Assembly (NCBI GenBank): GCA_010356995.1
Contig: ML996698.1
Coordinates: 183,923 to 247,922, forward strand
Origin: Trichodelitschia bisporula
Lineage: Eukaryota; Ascomycota; Dothideomycetes; Phaeotrichales; Phaeotrichaceae
DNA length: 64,000 nt
Reading direction: 5' to 3'
Shown: in pieces, positions 45,672 through 54,601 of the stretch
How the letters are laid out: each line of letters opens with the position of its first letter
How positions within the stretch are numbered: position 1 is the stretch's first letter
The notes under the pieces: model-generated
The model's input: only the letters and a program-made list of their open reading frames with translations
What the model was told of the DNA's origin: nothing
Databases searched by the model: none
Translations under genes and position numbers: made by a program

Positions 45672-46502
45672 TGTGAAGATGGTGAAGCTTGATGGGTATT
45701 CGCTGAGCTGGAGGTTGGTGTAGATTTTGGATGTGGTGAAAAGAAGAATCAAAGAAGTACAATGGTCAAGGAGTGACTAGAAAAACACAACGGAATAAAG
45801 AGCGGCAACACGGAGAGGTTGTTGGGTTGGCTGTTTGGGGACGCAAAGCGGCAAAGGAGGCTCAAGATGTCCCTTGAAACGCCAAGACTCACTATCTATC
45901 CCCTTTAGATGGCGCTGTTGGATCCTGACTTCTCAGGTGTCACTGGCAACTACGCGACAACACCATCTTCTCTGGAGTTTATTTTCAGTCGCTATCGACT
46001 TTCACATTCTACACTGATACCTGCCAGCATGCCTGGGAGTTTTCTCAGCTTCGATTTGGGACGCGACGTGGAGAAAAGATGTTCAACCAGAAAGCGGTAA
46101 CCCACTTTCACGGAGATGAGGGTATCACGACCCTGTGGGACATGTGTCCCTACGTCTTTTTACCGGATGGCAAATTTTTCAGCCGACAACTACGAGGTGG
46201 AAGATAGCACTTGGTAGCGAAGCTTCCCGTGACAGAGACCAGAAGAGAAGTGTCCATAGCTCATGACTGAATAGGTTATCACTCAGCCGACATGCAGCAG
46301 GAGATTGAATCCATTTCGTGGTTCGGAGTACCGCACACCATCACTCATAATTACTTTAAAAGACATCTCCGTAAAGATCGTCAGTGCAGCGCACACAGGA
46401 TATCAATGCAAGAAAACCGCGCCAGCGACCGTCCGCAATGCCCTCCCAAACGCCACCCACCCCATTCCCCGAAAAAAAAGCCCTCCCCCAAAACAACCAC
46501 AT
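45672..46502. other. Intergenic
   Basis: 830 bases covering the promoter of the GPI-protein gene and the 3' flank of the four-span membrane protein gene. No gene seen. Confidence 0.5.
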
Positions 46503-47484
46503 CTAAAACACATTCCCCTTCTGACTGGGATGCATATGGCTATCCGGCCGCACCAAATGCGCAAACTGCGGATTAACATTCAGCGGTGCGCTTATCTCCA
46601 TCGGCGCCGTAACGGGCACAGCTTCTTCCTTCTTCCCCGCCTTCGTCGGACTCCGCACTGGGCTAGACGGGAACGCAGCGGCGGGGGGGCTCCGCGGGTA
46701 CGGTGGCACTTGGGAGCGGTAGCTGGGCAGCAGGCTGTCGCGCGCGTTGCGCATGAAGGCCTTGACGGGCGACTTGCGCGGCGACGGCGCGGAGTAGTTG
46801 CTGCTGGCGGCGTAGCTGGGGAACGAGGTCACTATGCTCGTGGGCTTGCTGATGGAGGATTCGAGCGCGGCTTCGCCGGCAGAGATGGCGACGGCGCCCT
46901 TTGAGCGGACTTGCCGTGCTGTGACTCGCAGGGCTGTGTCGCGGAAGACGTAGGTCTGGGATGGTTAGGAGGGGTTATTGAAGGGAATTGGAGGGGGGGA
47001 CGTACGGCGATGATGTTCACGAACCCCAGGGTGAAGACGATGATGCCGGACCCGATTACGATGCGCCAGAAGGCCATACCGAGCGATTTTTGGCTCGTGG
47101 CTTCTTTGTTTAGGTTGCCGAGGATGTTGTTTCCGAGGATCACCATGGCGAGGCCTAGGAAGTTGAACCCGTGGGCTGGGCTGAGGAGTGGCCAGTTGCG
47201 GGCGAAGTACTGTTTGAAGATGGAGCACTCGGACACCACAAGGAACACTAGCCGGATATCAGCCTCGCCCCCAGGCAGGAAAGGAGAGACATACTGCTCG
47301 ACAACGCCGTGATGATGTGAGTCGCGCCGTCGAAGAAATAGAATTTAGAGACGGTGAATGTCTTGACGACCATGATGACACTGGCCGTGATGACGGCGCA
47401 TAGCCCGATGATATTCATCGCCCGGATCACGTTAAGGATGATGAAGCCTGGGCCGGCCAGACTCTTGCTGTTGAACGACACCAT
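46503..47484 (-). CDS. Fungal four-span membrane protein, DUF7598-like (294 aa, 3 exons)
   Basis: Exons 47295-47484, 47006-47247, 46503-46955; introns 47 and 50 nt. Start MVSFNSKSLAGPGF. Four hydrophobic segments at roughly residues 12-40, 48-70, 78-102 and 122-145 contain FFDGATHIITALSSMFLVVS, YFARNWPLLSPAHGF, and GNLNKEATSQKSLGMAFWRI, which are the signature blocks of an uncharacterised Pezizomycotina family. After TYVFRDTALRVTARQVRSKG a Ser/Pro-rich cytosolic tail of about 130 residues has several SPxR/K sites (SPRKSP, SPPAAAF, SPVRSPTK) that could be phosphorylated by proline-directed kinases. Function unknown; the topology resembles MARVEL-type proteins. Confidence 0.82.
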
Positions 47485-48791
47485 GGCTTTGCCGGAGCGT
47501 CGCAAGCTGAGGAATTTAACTGCGCTTGTGAGCATATCGCATATCAACCCAACGGGGCACACATACGCATAAAAGAGGGCTCGTGGGAAGGCTGTCCGGC
47601 AGCAAGAGATCTACAGAGTATGGTACAAGCACGTCGCAGATTCGCTCAGTGTCCAGCACACGCAAAAGAAAGAGTAGAAGGAGATGGAAAAGCACGAAGG
47701 AAACTCTACAGCCAAATCTAGTTGAACTCAAGAAAAACTCCAAAATGGGAGATCAACAGCGGGGCGAAGGCTAGAGATATCTTCATCCCCCCCCGCGCTA
47801 CCAAAAAATCAACCCTTCATTGACGCTCATCACGCGTCGCGAAACCGCCTTCCCCTCCCCAAATCTACTGGCCAGAATCGTCCCGCCCGCCGTCGCGCCT
47901 CTGAAACACTCCACCCGCCGTACCAGAAATATGTCAAGCGGCAGCTCTAGAGCGGGTGAGGCAGTCGAGCCACGACGCGCCGCTGTCTGTCTGCGCAACG
48001 ATTGGTCTCCCCGCCCTGCCCCGGCCCAACGCCTGCGTTTCATACCACAGCGCGCCGAAACGGGCGAACCGCTGTCTCTGGACGCCCGCGGGCTGCACGA
48101 TGAAAGTTTCCAGGTCTGGGTACGATGGGGGAGAGCGGACACCTGTCGCGCGGCGTGCATGAGGTCTTGATAGACTGATCGGCGAGGGAGAAGGTTTGGA
48201 GGGGGTTTGGGCAGGCACGGGGATGGCGAGATGGATATCTGGGTGTTCGTTTCTCCGGCAGTGGGATGGTTGCAGATGAGAAGCCCGAGGTCGCCACGTC
48301 ACTTATGTCTCGCGGGAATGCTACTGCCATGATAGTGATGCAGAAAGTGTTGGACTCGAAGCTGTGAAGCTCGACCTGTGAAGTTCGACACACTGCAAAA
48401 GCCTCGAACTGACCCCGCAGTCCCTCATGCTCACGCTCCCAGTGGACTCTGTAAGCCTCATTGTTCCCTACAAAGTGAAAGTCGTCCGCAAACGCCCACC
48501 AACAACCTCGAATCCTCTTATCATCCACAAGGAACAAATCGGAGCGTCGTGCAAACCGCCCGAGTAAACCGCGATCTGAGCACCGTTGTCTCCCAAAAAG
48601 GCCAAGCGTGCCCTCCGCCATAACACACCAGCGCCGAGCCGCCCGGCCCAGCGCTATTTTTACAAGCGCCTCCCCAACCCACCGCTCTCGAACATTCCCA
48701 TCGCAAGTCCCTCCGCACCAACACCTACTTTAGCACACAGCGTCCTTACAACCGCCCATACCTCCGTCCTACTTTCCCCACCGGACCAACC
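47485..48791. other. Divergent promoter region with one uncertain ORF
   Basis: Lies between the start of the membrane-protein gene (minus) and the start of the SERF-like gene (plus). It contains both promoters and an uncertain minus-strand frame (47934-48302) listed separately. Confidence 0.45.
47934..48302 (-). CDS. Uncertain open frame, possible small gene
   Basis: The C-terminal two thirds (YPDLETFIVQPAGVQRQRF, then RFGALWYETQALGRGRAG and ASWLDCLTRSRAAA) look coding: third codon positions are overwhelmingly G or C. No start is obvious, another minus frame is open over the same bases, and I recognise no family. It may be an exon of an unrecognised gene or a GC-rich accident. Confidence 0.25.
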   Translation of the reverse strand: MTWRPRASHLQPSHCRRNEHPDIHLAIPVPAQTPSKPSPSPISLSRPHARRATGVRSPPSYPDLETFIVQPAGVQRQRFARFGALWYETQALGRGRAGRPIVAQTDSGASWLDCLTRSRAAA

Positions 48792-49078
48792 ATGTCTCGT
48801 GGCAACCAGCGCGACAAGGACCGCGAAAAGGCTCAGAAGAAAGCTGCGGGCGTGAGTACGGGCCTTCATCTCCGCTGCCGCTAGCTAATGGGCCCGCAGA
48901 CGAAGAAGAATACCGACTCCGGCGCTGAGTTCCAGCGCAAGAAGGAGGATGCCGCGGCTATCATGCGCGCGAAGCAAGCCGCCGGTACGTTGTGCATCCC
49001 CATACTCGATCTGTATCTTACTGACCGCTCCCAGCGGATGCGAAACGCTCGGGTGAAGCCGCCGCGAAGAAGAAGTAA
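48792..49078 (+). CDS. SERF/4F5-like small basic protein (62 aa, 3 exons)
   Basis: Exons 48792-48851, 48900-48984, 49035-49078; introns 48 and 50 nt. The product starts MSRGNQRDKDREKAQKKAAG and ends AKRSGEAAAKKK. The N-terminal (M)xRGNQRD.x.R...K pattern is the hallmark of the SERF/4F5 family, short disordered basic proteins. Animal SERF and yeast relatives bind nucleic acid and modify amyloid aggregation in vitro. The tiny exons explain why a simple long-ORF search would miss this gene. Its stop lies 200 bases from the convergent cupredoxin gene. Confidence 0.85.
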
Positions 49079-49280
49079 CCTAGCGATCCCGTGGAAACTT
49101 GGATTCGAAGTTGAATAGAGCGGGAGTCAATGGCGCAGGATATTTGCGGATACGTCTGTTATGGCTCATGAACAATAGGTCAATGCAGAGGTTTTACGAA
49201 TGATGTCTGTTAACCCGCTGTGCGGTGGATATTATGTCTACGCCGCCTATGATGCATTACTTTCTCCCTTATTCGTCCCA

Positions 49281-50296
49281 CTATCGTCGCGCTGGCGCCC
49301 CTCCGACCGCACTGCTCGTCGCGCTTCCCCCCATCGAAGCCGTGGTACTCAGATTCCCCGCGGGCGCCGGAGCGGGCGGCGCCGCCATGGGCGCGGGCTC
49401 AGGCATAGCACCTGTATCGTCAGTCTCTCCTCTCCCAGCACTAACGGAAGGACATACCTAAGAACCCACCAAACGCACCCTGCCCTGCATTCCCCGGGAA
49501 GGCACCTGCACCGCAAAGACACATGCACGAGCACGCCTGACCATTGCCGGTAGACCCCTGGCCCGCAACGACAGAAGGCACAGCGCCGGCCGCCCCCGTC
49601 GCACCCGTCGCCGCTGCGTTCTGGTTCCCGACGTTGATGCTAATGGTGCTAGCGACCTGTGCGACTGCGGAGGGGGCCTGAATGGCGGCGAGGGCGAGGT
49701 TATTCCCACCGACTTTGATGGCGGCCTGCTTGAAGAGGTTGTGCGACTGGCCCTTGCCTTCGGCTGGCGGGTTGATCGTGAATACCATGCCCTTACCGCA
49801 GTGGGTGACTTGGAGGCAGGACATATCTGCTTTGTCAGCCCTTCGACCCTCTCATAGACCGAGACACAACGGGAATCCTACATAGCGGCCCAGCATCCTT
49901 AACGGTGAAGTCCTTGGTTGGTCCAGGGATGGTATTCGCCTCGTTCGCGATAAACCCGCTATTGAACCCGCCTTGCGCGGGCGTGCACGGGCTATCGAAG
50001 CTCGTCTGCACGACGCTGTGGTTGTTGGCCAGGAACTCGAAGCGGATCGTTTGGCCCGGCTGTGCAGTCACGCTTTCGGGGAAGAACTGGAAAGACGGGA
50101 CGGGCTTGCCGGTTGCGCCGGCTGCTTGTGGTCCGCCGGGTAATCCGCCCACGGTCACGGTGAGTGTTTTTGAGGCGTCTGGAGCGGCGGCTTTGGCGGC
50201 CATAACAATCGCTTTCGCAACGACGGGGGCGGGGTGCGTTGCAGCGGCGAGGCCGGCGATTTCGAGCAGATATATAGCGCGCATGGTGAAGCGCAT
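49281..50296 (-). CDS. Extracellular cupredoxin-fold protein (304 aa, 3 exons)
   Basis: Exons 49882-50296, 49458-49826, 49281-49411; introns 55 and 46 nt. Signal peptide near residues 1-25 (MRFTMRAIYLLEIAGLAAAT); a second ATG at codon 5 could also start it. The domain has VGG...FQFFPESVTAQPGQTIRFEF (19 of these shown in two parts: FQFFPESVTA, QPGQTIRFEF), the first copper ligand His in NNHSVVQ, and the C...H...M cluster SCLQVTHCGKGM, so a type-1 copper site H/C/H/M appears complete. The tail is Ala/Gly/Gln-rich with a Cys cluster (CSCMCLC) and ends APARR with no GPI tail. Fungal members are called 'extracellular serine-rich proteins'; they are abundant at the hyphal surface, with no firm biochemical role. 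Confidence 0.87.
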
Positions 50297-50941
50297 TGTA
50301 ATTACAGCCCGCGCAGCGGGGATAAATGAACGAAAGAAAGAAAAAGAGACCTGCTCACGTCACGTTCACGAAGGGAATGGAGTGCTAAGGCTTGGAGGGT
50401 GGGCGGGGGGGTCGCATCGCTTTTGTGGGCGCGATGGGGAGCATCTGAGGCCGTGTGGCGCGGGCGAAACGTGGGCTTCGTTCGGGAGGGGGATTTCCGC
50501 GCGGGTTGGGGGTCATGATGTTTATTGCGGTGGGTGATGGGGGCGGGAATTGGGGCCTCGAGCGTGCGGCGTGTGGAAGGCGTCTCATATCGTTCCAGGT
50601 GTGTTGCAGGCTGGGTCACGTGACCATGATAGGGGAGGTTTTTTGCTGGGACTTTTGCTGCTGCGGCGGGGAGGATTGAAGTCACGAGTAGCTGGGACGC
50701 GGGGGTTCAAGATTATGAGGGCCGTGGAGTGTTTGGTGTTTGCTGCTGCTGCGATCGGGGTCGCGATGCTTGGCTGGTGAAACGGAACGGGCAACGGCTC
50801 GTCAGCTATGGCTTGATTGACAGATGACAATGCTCACATTATCTCGGCCGTAGAAGCTTGTTTAGCCCCAAATCGGTGCTGATGCCCTCAGACTCTCATC
50901 TTAAGTCTGTGCCCGTCGATAAAAAATTCTCCTTTGCATCA
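50297..50941. other. Intergenic
   Basis: 645 bases holding the cupredoxin gene promoter and the 3' flank of SMN. Nothing else recognised. Confidence 0.5.
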
Positions 50942-51896
50942 TCACTTCTTCCCTTGCTGCTGCCCGGCGTAGAGCCCCGAGTAGTACCCAGCGTGGTACC
51001 ACGCCATCATGAGGCCCTTCTGAGCTGGATCTTGCACTGCTTTAATCAGCGAATCTTCCTAATCAAACAAGGCATTGAAAACTCACCAGTCCCAAGTAGC
51101 TCCTGCGGAATCTCGGCCCCGCCCAGCTGACTTTGCGGCCGCGGCTCCGTGGTCGCCGATGATTGTTGCTGCCCATCGTGGAGCCCCGAGTAGTACCCAG
51201 CGTAGTACCATGACATAACAAGGTTCTTCAGCGTGGGGTCTTGCACTGCGCCCATCAGCGGATCTCCTAGATTAAATGGGCATCGGAAACTTACCCGCCT
51301 GTGGAATTCCAGCCCCGCCCGACTGGTTCTGCGGCTGCGGCTCTGTCGCTGATGGCTGCTGCTGTGTCATCGTGGACTGCGCGGTCTGAGGGAGATCGGG
51401 CCCTATGGCTGGCTGCGGGAGGTCGTCATCGGAGTCACCATCGAGCGCCATGGCCTCAGATGCGCCGTCATCGAGCTCGCCTTCTTCGGCCTCCTCTAAG
51501 GAAGACTCGAAATTGCCCTCCGTCGATGCATCAGGTTCGCGTCCGTTGGTGCTGCGGCCGCCGGTGCGGACAAACTCTCGCTGCCTGAACTGGTCAGCGA
51601 TATCTCACGCATGCAAAGACGAGATATTCGGACAATATAAAAAAAAGGATATAATGGCGCCCTGCTTACGCTTGTAACTGCTCAAGCTCCTCGGCGGTCA
51701 AAACATCTTCTAGGCTCTGACCTTTGGCGTGGATGCTATGGTATTTCTATCAGAGTCAGCATCCGTGATATATCGATATAAGGATGTAAGGGTACAAGCG
51801 CCATACCTTGTACTCAGCTAGCGCTGAATCCCACGACTCGATGAGCGCTGAGTCGTCCCAAGCACGCCGATCACCCATATCTATGGAGAAAGCCAT
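50942..51896 (-). CDS. smn1: Survival motor neuron protein SMN with duplicated YG box (236 aa, 5 exons)
   Basis: Exons 51807-51896, 51670-51746, 51295-51584, 51087-51245, 50942-51036; introns 60, 85, 49 and 50 nt. SMN is the core of the complex that loads Sm proteins onto snRNAs. Residues 11-39 (AWDDSALIESWDSALAEYKK, then YHSIHAKG) match the Gemin2-binding helix of fission-yeast SMN. A disordered acidic linker follows, with no Tudor domain, as in other fungal SMNs. The C-terminal YG box, a glycine-zipper helix for self-association, appears twice: NLVMSWYYAGYYSGLHDG (160-177) and GLMMAWYHAGYYSGLYAG (213-230). The two blocks of 28 residues agree at 20 positions by my count. Each is preceded by a TEPxPQxQ-like segment and a phase-1 intron in the same place. 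Fission-yeast SMN has one YG box and 152 residues. SMN is divergent from NOP15. Confidence 0.93.
50955..51360. repeat. 209-bp tandem duplication inside SMN
   Basis: 'gagccccgagtagtacccag' occurs at 50972 and again at 51181, 209 bases apart. The flanking Gln/Pro-rich coding sequence and an intron of 49-50 nt with CGCTGAT branch sites are also duplicated. 209 is not a multiple of three, but the intron lengths (49 and 50) and coding sizes keep the spliced frame. Confidence 0.85.
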
Positions 51897-52204
51897 ATTG
51901 AGTGAGAAGTTGTCAAGTAGAGAATTCGAACCCGAGAAGTTGTGCAGTTGAGAACTTGTGAAGTTGAAATAAACACAAGCTCGCGGCCTAAGAAATAGCG
52001 ATGCGCCCGACACCACAAGCAGGAGTCGCGCTAGTGGAGTAAACTCTTGGCCGCAGCCGGGTGACGGCAAAACCACGGGACGCCCGTGACGCCCAGCCAC
52101 GCCAGCCTTCGGCCAGGGTCCGGCAAAAAAAGTTCGAAGTTCGAACCACAAGTCGCGATTTCACCACCCAACACCCCAACCCCACATCTCCACCGCACGC
52201 AACC
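51897..52204. promoter_or_regulatory. 308-bp bidirectional promoter of SMN and NOP15
   Basis: The ATGs of SMN (minus, 51896) and NOP15 (plus, 52205) are only 308 bases apart, so both leaders and core promoters must fit here. No TATA box is obvious. The SMN side has repeated 'gagaagttgt/gaagttga' blocks (51905-51970) and the NOP15 side has an overlapping 'gttcgaa' pair (about 52132-52145), which could be shared factor sites. Confidence 0.7.
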
Positions 52205-53946
52205 ATGGCTGCGGATTTAAAGAAAAATAAGCGCAAAGGTATGTAGTCTTGAAATTGTGTATATCGAAGCTAATCGTGTCTAGGCGCAGACAAATCTGCC
52301 CCGGCGGCGAAGAAGCTCAAGCCCGCGCCCCAGGCTGAGCTGAAGAAAGATGCGAAGCCCGTGAAGCCCGTTCCTGCGTCCGAAGCGAAGTCCCCGGCTA
52401 AGTCACCTGCCGCTAAGGCTGCGAAGTCAGAGAAGGCTCTGAAGGATACTGGTGCGGTGTCGCCGGCTTCCAAGGCGGGACGCAAGCGTGCTGCGGACTT
52501 TTTCGAGGCTGATGGGACGCCTGTTGAGAAGGCCCCGCCGGCTAAGGTCAAGAAGGTGGTCAAGGGTGATAAGCAGGTTGGAAATATAGTCGAGCAAGTG
52601 CAGAAGGTCAAGGAAGGACTCAAGAAGGCTCAGGCTGCCGAGAAGGAGATGGAGCAGGCGCTCAAGAAGGTTGAGGAGTTCAAAAAGGCTGACGCCACGG
52701 AGAAGACTGGCAAGAAGGCTAAGAAGGCTGGGAAGCAGGCTCAACCGGAGCCTGAGCTCGCTACGGAGGTCGAGCAGGAAGCCACAGAGGCGGACAAGCC
52801 CAAGGAGTCTAAGAAGAGCAAAAAGAACAAGAAGGCTAGCAAGGCCGAGCCGGAGTCTGTACAGGAGGAGTCAACCAAGGCCACAGCCGACGAGGAGCCC
52901 ATGCCGACATCCATCTCCCGCCCCAAGAAGTCGAAGAAGTCGAAACAGTCGGAGTCTAAGCCAGCACCGGAACCCGCGAACGATGACTTCGCTGGCTTCG
53001 AAAGCGAAGATGATGGCAGTGAAGACGAGGGCAACGACGCTGCGGACCACACTGCCGCGCTGTTGGCTGGCTTTGAGAGCGAGGATGAAGAGTCAGGCGC
53101 AGAGACTGGTATGGATGTCGAGAAGCTGCCCGCTGCGCCGATCAGCGCGAAGGCTCGCAAGCAGCTGAGTAAGGCAAACAGCGCAGACAAGCCGGGCACC
53201 ATCTACGTCGGGTATATTCTTTCCCCTCCCCCCAAACTCCTCCTGCTAATCCCCACAGCCGCATCCCCCACGGCTTTTACGAGCCGCAGATGCAAGCCTA
53301 CTTCTCACAGTTTGGCAACGTGACACGGCTCCGCCTGTCTCGTAACAAACTCACCGGTCGCAGCAAGCACTACGCGTTCATCGAGTTCGATTCTGCGGCC
53401 GTCGCCGACGTTGTCGTCAAGACCATGGACAACTACCTGCTCTACCAACATATCCTGAAGGTGCGCCGTGTGCCCGACGACCAGGTACACCCAGACCTGT
53501 GGAAGGGCGCCAACCACCGCTTCAAGGCCATCCCGCGTGCGCGCATCGAGGCCCGCCGCCTCGAGCGCCCGGCTGACCGCGAGGTCTGGGAGAAGCGCGT
53601 CGACCGTGAGGTCAAGCGGCGCCGTGCCCGGGAGCAGAAACTCAAGGCCAGTGGGCTTGATTACACATTTGAGGCGCCACGGGTTAAGCTTGTGGCGGAT
53701 GTCGCGCGCAAGGAACCTGCTGCGGTTGCCGAGACGGAGCCCGAGAGCCCTGCTGATGCCCCCGAGGTCAAGATGCTGGATGCACCGAAAGAGGTGCAGA
53801 CGGTTGAGGCCCTGTTGACGAAGGCTAAGGGTCTGGTTGAGGTTGGCGATGGCGTTGACGAGGTGGAGATGAAGGTCACGGTCAAGAGCAAGAAGGAAAA
53901 GAAGGAGAAGCCCAAGGCAAAATACTTCAAGAAGCCGAAGGCTTGA
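52205..53946 (+). CDS. NOP15: Ribosome biogenesis RRM protein Nop15 (549 aa, 3 exons)
   Basis: Exons 52205-52238, 52284-53211, 53259-53946; introns 45 and 47 nt. The first ~310 residues are Lys/Ala/Glu-rich and disordered, with acidic blocks twice containing AGFESEDxxS. The RRM (about 316-392) has RNP2 GTIYVGRIPHG, formed across the second intron, and RNP1 RSKHYAFIEFD; the linker NKLTGRSKHYAF is characteristic of Nop15/NIFK. After the RRM, the KVRRVPDDQVHPDLWKGANH block and a basic helix (RRLERPADREVWEKRVDREV) follow. Nop15 binds ITS2 of pre-60S particles in the nucleolus. Budding-yeast Nop15 is about 220 residues; a long charged N-terminus is usual in Pezizomycotina. The name could also be given as NIFK-like. 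Confidence 0.9.
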
Positions 53947-54601
53947 GCGGGAGCCGGTCTGGCAACTGGTCGCATCGGGTCAGTCACAGTTGCGAAGAGT
54001 GCAATTGTAGGCTAGAGCGTGTATAGGTTACTCGGATTGTGGCAGTATGGTGTAGGCGTTGTGCTTGGTCGATGTATGTCTGTTGCTCGTTGCAATGGGA
54101 AGTACTCTAGAGCATGGGCTAGCGACGCTATTCAGGATGGGCCACAGGATAACCTCCCGATATTATGTACCTGAATTGAGGAGCAAGCCATATGTATCTA
54201 TGCTGGCTGTCATCTCTGCCAACAAATTCTAGAGAAGGTGTCATCAGACTTGACACGATGAGGTGCTCCCGTAGTCAGAGCATTGGCTACATATCTGTTA
54301 CAGCCAGCTGATGGGCTGGGGGTACTTCAGGCCCAGGGCTACCCCAAAAAGTCAGGTCCTACCCTCACCAAAATTTGGCAGAGGGTCATGTCGCCGGGGT
54401 GGTCAAGACTTCTTTTTCTATGAGCCCTTGAGCCTTACCAACACACAAATTTTGATTGGCATCAGCAGACATCGAAATCTTGGCAAGCCACCCGACATCG
54501 CTCACGACAACTCCACAGCCTTTTCTCTCCGCCTTTCCTCCGCCTCACCTCCGCTCTCCAGCCCCACAACCCACCTCACCCATCCCGTACCCTATACTAC
54601 C
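53947..54601. other. Intergenic between tandem genes
   Basis: 655 bases containing the NOP15 3' flank and the aconitase promoter, which ends in a pyrimidine-rich leader (ttttctctccgcctttcctcc). Nothing else seen. Confidence 0.5.

Noticed and set aside
51267-51294. 28-nt intron in SMN ending at the first TAG
   Set aside because: Too short for this genome; the next acceptor (GGGCGCAG, 49 nt) gives a normal intron, the same phase and alignment with the duplicated copy.
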